9,270 nt of DNA from Flavobacteriales bacterium (GCA_015488785.1 WFNC01000472.1:1-9270), one strand, 5' to 3'. Positions 1 through 7,423 are shown, counted from the first letter of the stretch. Notes: generated from the sequence alone by a model not told the origin. A program made the numbers and translations.

Positions 1-82
1 ATTAAGGAGGTTTACATATATATATCTACCCACTAAGATAGTTTATCTACAATTCAATCTATAAATTCTTATATCCATTAAT

Positions 83-265
83 TCACAGATTCTTTCGAAT
101 AATATTAAGGAACTCCTCGCTAGTTTTTGAAATTATTTTCATTACCTTATCGTTTTCTAGTGAAACTAGAAAATATTTTCCTATGCCGAAAGCGATCCAA
201 AAAGTAGTTTCGTTACTGAACAATAATTTTTCTTCTTTTTTTATTATTTTTATCTTTTCGTCTCT
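83..265 (-). other. Possible C-terminal protein fragment (SUKH-like end?)
   Basis: A 60-codon open frame lies between in-frame stops at 268-266 and 85-83. It overlaps the 3' end of the oxidase gene in another frame. It has no ATG until an internal one, so it lacks a normal start. Its first part is the oxidase's A-rich tail read out of frame. The later part reads like real protein, with the stretch FWIAFGIGKYFLVSLEND followed by a helix-like end, SKTSEEFLNIIRKNL. A hydrophobic strand followed by a '…SFEEFL' helix recalls the C-terminus of SMI1/KNR4 (SUKH) domains, but that is a loose resemblance from memory. It could equally be chance in AT-rich DNA. If it is real, it is the 3' remnant of a lost gene. 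Confidence 0.2.
153..173. repeat. Small perfect hairpin downstream of the oxidase gene
   Basis: The arms TTTTCTAGT and ACTAGAAAA pair perfectly over 9 bp around the loop GAA, about 40 bp beyond the oxidase stop. No T-run follows on the minus strand, so it is not a standard intrinsic terminator for that gene. It may still mark the mRNA 3' end. The rest of 1-212 shows nothing further apart from the open frame at 83-265. Confidence 0.35.
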
Positions 266-1952
266 TCATTCCTCCTTTTCCTTTAACATCATTAGCGTAA
301 ATTAACTCTACAAAATAAATACCTTTCCCCCAATTTTTAGTATCAAAGGTAACTGCAAAATAATTCAATTCTTTTTCCTGCGCTACCATCTGCCCTAACG
401 CATTTACAACCGTTACATCTTTAATATTTCGGATAGAGGTAATAGTAAATTTATCGGTTGTTGGATTAGGGTAAACTAATACCCCATCTTCTGATTTTTT
501 ATTTATTTTCAAAGTAGTGTCAACAATAAATTGTCCCATCATCCCTCCATCTTCATGTATTAACATATGGCAATGATACATATAAGGAATATTACTAGGA
601 AAATCATCAAACTTAGTGATAAATCGAACTGTTTCTTGCGGTTTTATTAGAATAACATCTTTTCTTCCTTGTTCGCTTGGAGCAGGAGTATTTCCATTTC
701 TGTCTAATAGATAAAACTGAACATCATGAATATGAAATGGATGAGCAATAGCTGATTGGTTTCTTATCGACCAAATTTCAGTATTTCCAAGAGGTATATA
801 ATAATTTATAACATCCAGATTAAATGACACATTATTAATCGTAAACAATCCATTTAATTGATTCATTCCCATCTGTTTAGGTTGCATCACTAATGTACGT
901 GTAATATCAGAACTATTCTCTGATAATGGAGTAACTGTTACTAAATAATTTGGAATAGCTGTTACTGGACTAGAAGTTGGAACTACGACATTAAAAGTCA
1001 TTAGGTTAAAATCAGATCCGTTTAATGAATTAGGATTATAATTATCTAAAGTCATATTAGCATTCATACCAGGAAAAGAAGCTCCATAAATACCATTTTG
1101 AAATTCGGAAGCGTAACTCTTCAACACCAATGACTGCCCGTTCATTGAAGCAAAGTCAATTAGAATTTCAGCTCTTTCTCCTGGAGCCAACTGCAAACGA
1201 GTTAATGAAATAGGAGCTTCTAACAATCCTCCATCAGAACCGATTTGATAAAAGGTTTTATTTCCTTCTAATCCTACGTTAAATACACGCATTGAAGAAC
1301 CATTCAATAAACGTAAACGAACTACTTGAGCCGGCACCTCTAATGTACCATCAATTGTCGCATTTACCATTGCTACATCATCTGTATTAGAAGGAACTAC
1401 AATTTCTTTAGCTGTATTAAAATCTTTAGTTTGTATCACCAATGGAAAATCATCAACACCATATGTACGAGGCAAATCTAAATCAGCCTCTTCATCGTCT
1501 TTTACAATAATAAAACCCGAAATTCCCTTAGATACATGCGTATTCGTTTTACGATGTAAATGAGGATGATACCAATAGGTTGAGGCTTTATCCATTATCT
1601 TAAAGCTAGGATTCCAAGTTGTTCCAGGTGTAATAAAAGTATGTGGACCTCCATCATTTTCACCTGAAATATGCATCCCATGCCAATGGATTGTTGTGGT
1701 GTCTGTCAAATTATTTTTCACTGTAAAATTCACAAAATCGCCTTGATTTAAAATTAGTGTTGGACCTAAAACATCTCCATTTACTCCCATAGTATTGGTA
1801 TTTATCCCACTATAAAATTGGTGCGTTCCATACTGTAAAGTTAAGTCTACGTTTGTTCCCATAATCGTATCAGGAATCAAAATAGGATTTTGCGCTGTTG
1901 CTAATAATCTATTTATTAGAATTAAACCTAGTATTATTTTTTTTACTTTCAT
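213..1952 (-). CDS. Secreted multicopper oxidase with T9SS sorting domain
   Basis: This is a laccase/CueO/CotA-type multicopper oxidase of 579 residues. The family couples one-electron oxidation of a substrate (phenols, metal ions or bilirubin-like compounds) to reduction of O2 to water. All four copper motifs are present: HWHG at 89-92, WYHPHLH at 127-133, HPFHIH at 404-409 and YHCHMLIH at 459-466. Cys461 and His466 would bind type 1 copper, with Met471 as axial ligand, so the enzyme should be active. A short signal peptide (about 1-20, ending ATAQ) precedes three cupredoxin domains. After residue 490 comes a type A T9SS sorting domain (VYPNPTTDKFTI) that ends KIIVQ, so the protein should be exported and attached to or released from the cell surface. 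Two oddities are Asn14-Arg15 inside the signal's hydrophobic core and an unusually basic stretch at 557-575 just before the end. The substrate cannot be told. The only visible -7-like box (TAGATTTA, 1987-1994) abuts the transposase remnant. Confidence 0.93.
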   Translation of the reverse strand: MKVKKIILGLILINRLLATAQNPILIPDTIMGTNVDLTLQYGTHQFYSGINTNTMGVNGDVLGPTLILNQGDFVNFTVKNNLTDTTTIHWHGMHISGENDGGPHTFITPGTTWNPSFKIMDKASTYWYHPHLHRKTNTHVSKGISGFIIVKDDEEADLDLPRTYGVDDFPLVIQTKDFNTAKEIVVPSNTDDVAMVNATIDGTLEVPAQVVRLRLLNGSSMRVFNVGLEGNKTFYQIGSDGGLLEAPISLTRLQLAPGERAEILIDFASMNGQSLVLKSYASEFQNGIYGASFPGMNANMTLDNYNPNSLNGSDFNLMTFNVVVPTSSPVTAIPNYLVTVTPLSENSSDITRTLVMQPKQMGMNQLNGLFTINNVSFNLDVINYYIPLGNTEIWSIRNQSAIAHPFHIHDVQFYLLDRNGNTPAPSEQGRKDVILIKPQETVRFITKFDDFPSNIPYMYHCHMLIHEDGGMMGQFIVDTTLKINKKSEDGVLVYPNPTTDKFTITSIRNIKDVTVVNALGQMVAQEKELNYFAVTFDTKNWGKGIYFVELIYANDVKGKGGMKRRKDKNNKKRRKIIVQ

Positions 1953-1986
1953 AATATTGTTTGTCTTGTACTCTAATTTAACATAC

Positions 1987-1994
1987 TAAATCTA
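1987..1994 (-). promoter_or_regulatory. Weak -7 box candidate for the oxidase gene
   Basis: TAGATTTA on the minus strand matches the Bacteroidota -7 consensus TAnnTTTG except for its last base, 34 bp before the oxidase ATG. No TTG sits at the expected spacing upstream. It directly adjoins the end of recognisable transposase sequence, so any upstream control element would lie inside insertion-sequence debris. Confidence 0.25.
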
Positions 1995-2523
1995 CCCTCT
2001 TCTATTTCTAGCTTCTCTATCAATACAACGTTTTCCCTTTTGACTAATGTTGATAAAAAGTTTCATCAACTTCTGTTATTCCCTTGAAAGGTTTTTCTTC
2101 TTGGAAATTAGGATCTTGGGAAGATAAAAATTTATGTCTCCAACTGAAAACAGTAGGCTCACTAACACCTATTTCAGTTGAACTTTTAACTAAACTTAAA
2201 CTTGATTCAAGAGACTTCATAAATAAGGGAATTAAGTTTTTTTATGAATTCCGTTTATCCAAGTACCCGTATATTCAGTAAAGCCTCGTTTGCAGTCCTT
2301 ACATTTATATTTTCGACAACCTTTATCTATTCCATTCTTACAAAAGTTGGAGCCGTTGCAATGTGGACATTCTGCTCTTTTATCATCGAGAGCATCTCCT
2401 CTTAATTTCAATAATAAAGAAATAATCTGACGCTATTTTAATCCTGTTTAAATCGGTCAATAATGATTGTTGATTTGAGTCTGAGAGGTTTGAAAAATAG
2501 GCTAAAATTTGTTCTTTGTCCAT
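1995..2523 (-). pseudogene. Decayed IS1595/ISXO2-type transposase (N-terminal half)
   Basis: Minus-strand translation gives a broken transposase in pieces joined by frameshifts and stops. It begins MDKEQILAYFSNLSD at 2523. After a first frameshift comes a zinc ribbon, CPHC at 2369-2358 and CKDC at 2303-2292, with RKYKCKDCKRGFTEYTGT between and after. After two more shifts there is a helix-turn-helix-like stretch, GVSEPTVFSWRHKFL. Then comes the start of the catalytic domain, GITEVDETFY, whose Asp is the first acidic residue of the DDE-type core (codons at 2070-2059). A TAG at 2046-2044 follows, but SKGK and, in another frame, DREARNRRG still match the usual continuation, so homology runs to about 1995. 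The C-terminal half (other catalytic residues) and one end of the element are missing. The zinc-ribbon, SWRHKF and EVDETF order is characteristic of IS1595-family transposases, recognised from memory. It is clearly inactive. Confidence 0.82.
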
Positions 2524-2634
2524 AAGTTTATATTTACTTTAAAGGTACAAAAAAAACATCGCAAAATATTAGTAGAGCCATTTTAGTTTACAAATTATAC
2601 CAACTTATTCTATTCAAATGCACTTTCCTTCCAT

Positions 2635-3336
2635 TTAAAACGTAACTCCTAACAACAAAGAAACTTTATAAGGAGTTCTTTTTACAGAAGTATTATTAGT
2701 ATTCGGATTGTGAAACAAATCGAATTTAGGACCAACAAAAAAGGCTATTTTTTTTAGTTTTCTTTCATAAGTTATAGCATAAAATGAAGATAGGTTAACT
2801 TTTCTCGCGTCAAATTTATAATCCTCTGATTTTTTATCAATAGACTTCCCGTTATTATATTTTTTTAAAATTACTTTTGAATTAACATGAAAATTACTAG
2901 CTATCCCCAATGCTAAATTAACAGCACTACTATGTCCAAACTTTATTGCGGGATAACTGACACCAAGAGGGACAGTAATATATTGATGTAAATATTTATA
3001 CGAAACCGCATCATATGATTGACTGTTCACATTAGTAAAACCGATTTGTCGGTCTATTTGGTCTCCAAATGTTATACCGTTATACTTCTCAACAATCGCA
3101 TATTCTTGATATTGAATTCCACTTTGTATTTTTAATTTATTAATCTGATAAGAAATAGAAAGCCCTCCCCCATTCGCTACCGATGGATTTTCGTACATAG
3201 AATAAATGTCTTTGTTTATTTTTCGATAACTGGTTCCTGTTTGAACAAACGGAGAAAAAGAAAGTATATTTTTCTCTTCTTGAGCAAAAGAAAACAGAGA
3301 AATACCAATAAATAAAGAGGTAACTAAAAGTTTCAT
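2635..3336 (-). CDS. Outer-membrane beta-barrel protein (porin-like family)
   Basis: The product is a small outer-membrane barrel of unknown substrate. I chose the start at 3336 because it gives a compact flavobacterial signal peptide, MKLLVTSLFIGISLFSFAQ. An in-frame ATG at 3363 would add nine residues (MSLFAKNLV) and cannot be excluded. After the signal the sequence alternates polar and hydrophobic residues in short strands separated by charged loops, for example GGGLSISYQINKLKIQSGIQY, YITVPLGVSYPAIKF and KKIAFFVGPKFDLF. It ends in Phe (LLLGVTF), the usual outer-membrane assembly signal. The mature length of about 215 residues fits an 8- to 10-strand barrel of the broad 'outer membrane beta-barrel' class. 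No enzymatic motif is visible. It lies downstream of the acyl-CoA synthetase terminator on the same strand, so it is probably transcribed separately. Confidence 0.8.
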   Translation of the reverse strand: MKLLVTSLFIGISLFSFAQEEKNILSFSPFVQTGTSYRKINKDIYSMYENPSVANGGGLSISYQINKLKIQSGIQYQEYAIVEKYNGITFGDQIDRQIGFTNVNSQSYDAVSYKYLHQYITVPLGVSYPAIKFGHSSAVNLALGIASNFHVNSKVILKKYNNGKSIDKKSEDYKFDARKVNLSSFYAITYERKLKKIAFFVGPKFDLFHNPNTNNTSVKRTPYKVSLLLGVTF

Positions 3337-3388
3337 AACTAAGTTTTTAGCAAATAACGACATTAAACAATATTTATTGTCTAAGCAT

Positions 3389-3424
3389 AAAAAAAGCCTC
3401 TTATATCAATGATATAAGAGGCTT
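3389..3424 (-). terminator. Intrinsic terminator of the acyl-CoA synthetase gene
   Basis: The arms at 3394-3408 and 3410-3424 are perfectly complementary over 15 bp (AAGCCTCTTATATCA). On the minus strand the stem is followed by seven T residues (3395-3389), as in a Rho-independent terminator, about 70-100 bp past the synthetase stop. The plus strand also has a T-rich run after the stem (3427-3434), so it could work both ways. Confidence 0.85.
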
Positions 3425-3439
3425 ATATTTTTTTCCAAA

Positions 3440-3464
3440 ACTAGGAAAAGAGGCTTTTTCTAGT
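3440..3464. repeat. Second hairpin sharing the terminator's AAGAGGCTT core
   Basis: ACTAGGAAAAG and CTTTTTCTAGT pair over 11 bp (one G·U pair in the plus-strand RNA) around the loop AGG. It lies between the synthetase stop and its terminator. The hairpin contains AAGAGGCTT (3448-3456), the same nine bases as one arm of the terminator (3416-3424). Confidence 0.6.
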
Positions 3465-3492
3465 CTATTCAATTTTCCTTAAATAGTAAACT

Positions 3493-5250
3493 TTAATTAT
3501 AAAACCCTTCAATAAGAGCTTCATAGTTTTTATTAATCACTTTTCTTTTCAATTTCAACGTAGGAGTTAGTTCACCTGAATCTACTGTCCACTCATTGAG
3601 TAACAATTTAATTTTCTTAACTTGTTCCCATTTACCAAATTCACTATTCAGATTATTAACCTCGTTCATTATTTTAGAAATAACAGCTTTATTTTTAATT
3701 AAATCTTCATTATTAGAAAAACTAATATTGTTTTCAGTAGCCCAGTTGGTCAAGAATTCGAATGCAGGAACGATAAGCGCCGAAGGATGTTTTTGAGCTT
3801 CTCCTACAACCATGATTTGCTCAATAAATTGAGATTCTTTCATTTTATTTTCAACAACCTGTGGAGCAACATATTTACCTCCCGAAGTTTTAAACATTTC
3901 TTTCTTACGGTCTGTAATTTTCAAGAAACCATCAGCATCTATCACTCCTATATCTCCAGTATGGAACCATCCTTTTTCGTCAATAACTTCTTTGGTTAAA
4001 TCTGGACGTTTGTAATACCCCATCATTAAACAAGGTCCTTTTGTTAAAATCTCACCATCTTCGGCAATCATTAACTCTACGCAGTCTAATTTTGTTCCTA
4101 CCGTTCCAAATTTAACTCCAGATTCATGTGAATTTACAGCAATTACAGGAGACGTTTCTGTCAAACCATAACCTTCAAAAGCTGGTATTCCTATAGCTAA
4201 GAAAAAACGAGCCAAACGAGGTTGTAACGCAGCTCCACCTGAAGCGATTGCTAAAACTCTTCCTCCTAATTTTTGTCTTACTTTACTATAAACTAATTTA
4301 TCGGCAAGTTTACGTTGAAGACTAGGATGCTTTCCATATTCATAAGACTCTGTCAATTCCATTGCCCATTTAAAAATAGAAGCTTTAATTCCTCCAGCAG
4401 CCATACCTTTAGTCATTACGCTATCGTGAATTTTTTCTAACAATCTAGGAACAGCTGTAAAAACATGCGGTCTGCATTCAGTAATATTGTCAACAATCGT
4501 GTCCATAGATTCTGCATAGTAAATATTGATTCCACTCATTTGGTACAAATAAATCAACATTCTTTCATACACGTGACAAAGCGGCAAAAACGAAAGAGCA
4601 ACGTTACCTTTATCTACTGGAAGTCTTGGACGACTACCTTTTGCATTTTCAACTAAATTTTGATGACTCAACATCACTCCTTTTGGTTTTCCTGTCGTAC
4701 CTGAAGTATAAATTAAAGTTGCTAATTCAGTTGCTTTTATAACTTCTTTTCTTTTCTCTACTTCAGCTTGATCTCCGTCTTTTCCTAATTCCAAAACTTC
4801 ATTCCAGCTTGCAGCGCCTTTTATTTCTTCAATAGCAAATATTTTTTCCAATGTTGGTACATTCCCTTTTATTGCATTTGCTTTATCAAATAATTCTTGG
4901 CTAGAAACAAAACAAAATTTTACTTCAGCATCGTTAAATATATATTCGTAATCCTCTTTTGTAATCGTTGGATAAACAGGTACATTAACAGCTCCTGTTT
5001 GCAAAATTCCAATATCTAAAATATTCCATTCCGTTCTATTATTAGAAATCATAGCGATTTTATCACCTGGTTTTACCCCAAGTTTTATTAATCCCTTACT
5101 AATTAAATTAGCTTGTTCTAAATAATCTTGTATCGAAGTAGAAACCCATTTCCCATTCACTTTAGACACTAAAGCTTTTGACTGAGGATGGTGTTTTAAT
5201 TGAAAATAAGGTACGTCAAAAATTCTTTTAATTTCATCGAAATTTCCCAT
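3493..5250 (-). CDS. Long-chain fatty-acid-CoA ligase (AMP-forming)
   Basis: This is an ANL-superfamily acyl-CoA synthetase of 585 residues that would activate free fatty acids to acyl-CoA via an acyl-adenylate, feeding beta-oxidation or lipid synthesis. The ATP-binding loop YTSGTTGKPKG is at 181-191. GYGLTETSP at 360-368 is the adenine-binding motif. WFHTGDIG at 428-435 carries the ribose-binding Asp433. The hinge DRKKE is at 447-451, followed by FKTSGGKYVAP. The C-terminal TPTLKLKRK (562-570) supplies the catalytic lysine region. The length and the FLPLCHVYER segment at 221-230 match the long-chain/FadD15-like subgroup rather than acetyl-CoA synthetase. No signal peptide or transmembrane segment is seen, so it is cytosolic or membrane-peripheral. 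It stands alone on its strand, with its own promoter candidate at 5371-5378 and terminator at 3389-3424. Chain-length preference cannot be read from the sequence. Confidence 0.93.
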   Translation of the reverse strand: MGNFDEIKRIFDVPYFQLKHHPQSKALVSKVNGKWVSTSIQDYLEQANLISKGLIKLGVKPGDKIAMISNNRTEWNILDIGILQTGAVNVPVYPTITKEDYEYIFNDAEVKFCFVSSQELFDKANAIKGNVPTLEKIFAIEEIKGAASWNEVLELGKDGDQAEVEKRKEVIKATELATLIYTSGTTGKPKGVMLSHQNLVENAKGSRPRLPVDKGNVALSFLPLCHVYERMLIYLYQMSGINIYYAESMDTIVDNITECRPHVFTAVPRLLEKIHDSVMTKGMAAGGIKASIFKWAMELTESYEYGKHPSLQRKLADKLVYSKVRQKLGGRVLAIASGGAALQPRLARFFLAIGIPAFEGYGLTETSPVIAVNSHESGVKFGTVGTKLDCVELMIAEDGEILTKGPCLMMGYYKRPDLTKEVIDEKGWFHTGDIGVIDADGFLKITDRKKEMFKTSGGKYVAPQVVENKMKESQFIEQIMVVGEAQKHPSALIVPAFEFLTNWATENNISFSNNEDLIKNKAVISKIMNEVNNLNSEFGKWEQVKKIKLLLNEWTVDSGELTPTLKLKRKVINKNYEALIEGFYN

Positions 5251-5370
5251 GTAGTATTGTTTTATCTTGTTTAGTTGACTCTCATTCCCCCTCTGTTTTG
5301 AACTTATATTCTAGCTTTCTAGATTCTCTTTTTTGCTTAAATATCCAAATTAGAGGTGAAATTGAGATAA

Positions 5371-5378
5371 CAAATATA
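5371..5378 (-). promoter_or_regulatory. -7 promoter box candidate for the acyl-CoA synthetase gene
   Basis: TATATTTG on the minus strand is an exact TAnnTTTG match, about 120 bp upstream of the synthetase ATG. No clear TTG element is seen 19-20 bp further up. If used, it gives an untranslated leader of roughly 110 nt. Confidence 0.45.
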
Positions 5379-5503
5379 GTAAAACAGATTTTTATATAAT
5401 AATTATTAAGAACTTTATTTCGATGAAATATTTTGAATCGCGCAATTAACAAATTCTTTTATAAAAGCTGATAAAAAGCATTATTTTTTTTAACAGTTTA
5501 TCT

Positions 5504-5511
5504 TACCTTTG
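5504..5511 (+). promoter_or_regulatory. -7 promoter box for the beta-barrel gene at 5531
   Basis: TACCTTTG is an exact TAnnTTTG match ending 19 bp before the ATG, so the mRNA leader would be only about a dozen bases. The -33 TTG is not evident; the region upstream is a T-run. A leader without a Shine-Dalgarno site is normal for this phylum. Confidence 0.6.
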
Positions 5512-5530
5512 TTATATAAATAAAAACGTT

Positions 5531-6064
5531 ATGTTAAGAAAAAAAATAAGAACAATTTTAGCTTCATCGCTATTAATGATTGCAGCCTCTGGTGTTGCGC
5601 AAGAAACGTCTAGTATGCCGATTTACAAATTAGCAGCAGGAATTAGAGTCGGTGATTATCATACAGGTACTGTAAAATACTTCTTTTCCGATTTATTAGC
5701 TGTTGAAGGGTCTTTGGGAGTGTCATTCCTTGGTTTACCTAAAGTTTCTGTTTTTGTAGAGAAATATCATGAAGACTTATTCATGCCTAATTTCCATTTA
5801 TTTTATGGAGCAGGTATTAACTTTAGAGGAAGAAGAGAATATGTTTACAATAACTATTATAATGGATATTATTCTTCAAGTAGAGGTCAATGGGAAACAA
5901 ATTATTCCGTAGGACCTTCTATAATAGGAGGAGTAGAATATGACTTTTCAGAAATGATAAACGTCCCCCTTGCGGCAAGTGCTGATGTTAGATTGGGATT
6001 AGATTTCCCCTCGGTATTGTTTTACCCAAGTCCAGGTGTAGCCGTAAGATATATTTTTAAATAA
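5531..6064 (+). CDS. Small outer-membrane beta-barrel protein
   Basis: This 177-residue protein is predicted to be exported and placed in the outer membrane. Residues 1-24 form a signal peptide with a basic start (MLRKKIR), a hydrophobic core (TILASSLLMIAASGVAQ) and cleavage after GVAQ. The mature part has short amphipathic strands, such as YKLAAGIRVGDY, LLAVEGSLGV, FHLFYGAGINFRG, GPSIIGGVEYDF and AADVRLGLDF, and finishes with the strand GVAVRYIFK. A Tyr/Asn/Ser-rich loop (about 104-125) probably faces outward. About 150 mature residues fit an 8-stranded barrel. The last aromatic residue is penultimate (FK) rather than terminal. It is not obviously a recent paralogue of the barrel at 2635-3336, since I see no shared motif. 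It is a single gene with its own promoter; function unknown. Confidence 0.8.
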   Translation: MLRKKIRTILASSLLMIAASGVAQETSSMPIYKLAAGIRVGDYHTGTVKYFFSDLLAVEGSLGVSFLGLPKVSVFVEKYHEDLFMPNFHLFYGAGINFRGRREYVYNNYYNGYYSSSRGQWETNYSVGPSIIGGVEYDFSEMINVPLAASADVRLGLDFPSVLFYPSPGVAVRYIFK

Positions 6065-6302
6065 ATTGGTTTCCCTAGTTTTGCATGAGTTGTTATAACT
6101 TATCTAACGAACTAAAGTTTAACATTTTCTATCTTGTAAAATGTACAAGGTATTAAGTACAATGTCTTTTAACTGAAGTTGTTTTATTTGAGGTATTTTC
6201 ACGAACCTCAGTTATGGTTTATAAATAGGTGCTAAAGATTTCCCTCATTCGGAAAACCAAACAATTAAATTCAAATAACATTGTAATCAAAATTCAAGAA
6301 CA
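6065..6302. other. Intergenic region with no gene seen
   Basis: Both strands are full of stops here and I see no coding pattern. Only short inverted repeats are present: CTTGTA/TACAAG within 6133-6149 and TGAGGT/ACCTCA at 6189-6194 and 6205-6210. Neither has a T-run. This is most likely the 3' untranslated region of the upstream beta-barrel gene running to the shared terminator. Confidence 0.5.
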
Positions 6303-6336
6303 AAAAAAGAGCTGTTAAATCTAACAGCTCTTTTTT
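6303..6336. terminator. Bidirectional terminator between convergent genes
   Basis: GAGCTGTTA (6309-6317) and TAACAGCTC (6322-6330) pair perfectly around a 4-nt loop. The stem is flanked by AAAAAA (6303-6308) and TTTTTT (6331-6336), so each strand reads stem plus T-run. It lies 57 bp past the kinase stop on the minus strand and also closes the plus-strand barrel transcript. Confidence 0.9.
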
Positions 6337-6393
6337 ATTTAACTATTTTTAATTTTCTAATTCTCAAACATCAAATTAGCCAATCATCAGTAA

Positions 6394-7329
6394 TTATTTA
6401 ATCACTGCTGGAAACTCCAAAGAGAAGTTTGTCAATTCAGCAAATTCATTAATTCTATCAGCGATTTCATCCATAGACAAATCTCTTAATCTTTCAATTC
6501 CAAATTTTTCTACCGTAAAAGAAGCCATAGCCGACCCCATAATGATTGCATTCTTCATATTCTCCCAAGACAAATCTCCTGTAGAAGCTAAATGACCAAT
6601 AAATCCACCAGCAAAAGTATCTCCAGCTCCAGTTGGATCAAAAACTTCTTCCAATGGTAATGCAGGAGCGTAAAAAACTTTTTCTCCACTAAACAATAAT
6701 GCTCCGTGTTCTCCTTTCTTAATAATAAGCGTCGTAGGTCCCATTTCTAAAATCTTACGAGCAGCTTTTCTCAACGAGTATTCTCCCGATAATAAACGAG
6801 CTTCCTCATCATTAATCGTCAAAACATCGATTTCTTTTATTACCTCTTTTAAATCAGGCATTGCAATTTCCATCCAAAAATTCATGGTATCCAAAACAAT
6901 CAATTTTGGTCTTACTTCCATACTTTTTATTACTTTCAATTGTAACGACGGAGTTAAGTTTCCTAACATTAAATATTCACAATCTTGGTAACTAGCAGGA
7001 ATAACCGGATCAAAATTTTCTAATACATTTAATTGCGTATCAATAGTATCTCTACTATTCATATCATTATGATATTTTCCAGACCAGAAAAAAGTTTTTT
7101 CACCTTGTTTTACTTGAAGTCCTTCTGTAATAATATCTTTATCCTTAAACATATCTAAAGTTTCCTGTGGAAAATCTTCTCCAACTACAGAAACAATTTT
7201 AGCTTGTTTTGTGAAATATGAAGCCGCTAAACTAATATATGTACATGCTCCTCCAATTATTTTGTCTGTTTTTCCAAATGGTGTTTCAATAGCATCAAAT
7301 GCTACCGTTCCTACGTTTACTAAGCTCAT
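6394..7329 (-). CDS. PfkB-family carbohydrate/nucleoside kinase
   Basis: This cytosolic kinase of the ribokinase/PfkB superfamily has 311 residues, the usual length, and would transfer the ATP gamma-phosphate to a sugar, nucleoside or related alcohol. The N-terminal strand MSLVNVGTVAFDAIETPFG is followed by the substrate-side glycines IIGGACTY (24-31). The family's NxxE motif, which positions Mg-ATP, is N173-DE-E176. The C-terminal signature DPTGAGDTFAGGFIG (231-245) forms the anion hole, with Asp237 as catalytic base. The substrate cannot be assigned; adenosine-, ribo- and fructokinases share these motifs. The neighbours (tRNA genes, beta-barrel) do not help. Its promoter box sits at 7367-7374 and its terminator at 6303-6336, so it appears monocistronic. 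The start at 7329 is supported by the promoter about 40 bp upstream and by the first beta-strand beginning at once. Confidence 0.92.
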   Translation of the reverse strand: MSLVNVGTVAFDAIETPFGKTDKIIGGACTYISLAASYFTKQAKIVSVVGEDFPQETLDMFKDKDIITEGLQVKQGEKTFFWSGKYHNDMNSRDTIDTQLNVLENFDPVIPASYQDCEYLMLGNLTPSLQLKVIKSMEVRPKLIVLDTMNFWMEIAMPDLKEVIKEIDVLTINDEEARLLSGEYSLRKAARKILEMGPTTLIIKKGEHGALLFSGEKVFYAPALPLEEVFDPTGAGDTFAGGFIGHLASTGDLSWENMKNAIIMGSAMASFTVEKFGIERLRDLSMDEIADRINEFAELTNFSLEFPAVIK

Positions 7330-7366
7330 TTTGTCTGTTTTTTATGTTTTTTTTAATATTTTTTTA

Positions 7367-7374
7367 CAAAGGTA
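7367..7374 (-). promoter_or_regulatory. -7 promoter box for the PfkB kinase gene
   Basis: TACCTTTG on the minus strand is an exact TAnnTTTG match, 37 bp before the kinase ATG. It directly adjoins the -33 element of the divergent tRNA promoter. The matching minus-strand -33 position (about 7394-7396) reads AGG, not TTG, so that half is weak. Confidence 0.6.
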
Positions 7375-7404
7375 TTGTTTTATCCGAAACTATCCTTATA
7401 TTTG
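7375..7404 (+). promoter_or_regulatory. Full -33/-7 promoter for tRNA-Asn
   Basis: TTG at 7375-7377 and TATATTTG at 7397-7404 are separated by 19 bp, matching the Bacteroidota consensus (TTG, about 19 bp, TAnnTTTG). The -7 box ends 19 bp before the tRNA 5' end, leaving a short 5' trailer for RNase P. This is the best-formed promoter in the window. Confidence 0.75.
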
Positions 7405-7423
7405 CACTCGAATTAAAAAAAAA

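Noticed and set aside
3..12. Shine-Dalgarno-like AAGGAGGTTT on the plus strand
   Set aside because: No start codon or open frame follows at a usable distance, and genes of this phylum rarely use such sites.
213..300. Frameshift or truncation of the oxidase C-terminus
   Set aside because: The frame ends in KIIVQ, a normal ending for a T9SS sorting domain, so the basic insert looks in-frame rather than a shift.
2084..2281. 65-codon plus-strand open frame
   Set aside because: It is antisense to the decayed IS1595-type transposase, whose zinc ribbon and WRHKF motifs read on the minus strand. It has no family features of its own.
3596..4656. Three plus-strand open frames of 63-70 codons
   Set aside because: All are antisense shadows inside the well-supported acyl-CoA synthetase gene.
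5300..5330. TCTAG-CTTT-CTAGA inverted repeat in the acyl-CoA synthetase leader as an operator
   Set aside because: Only 5-bp arms with no second site; likely by chance in this base composition.
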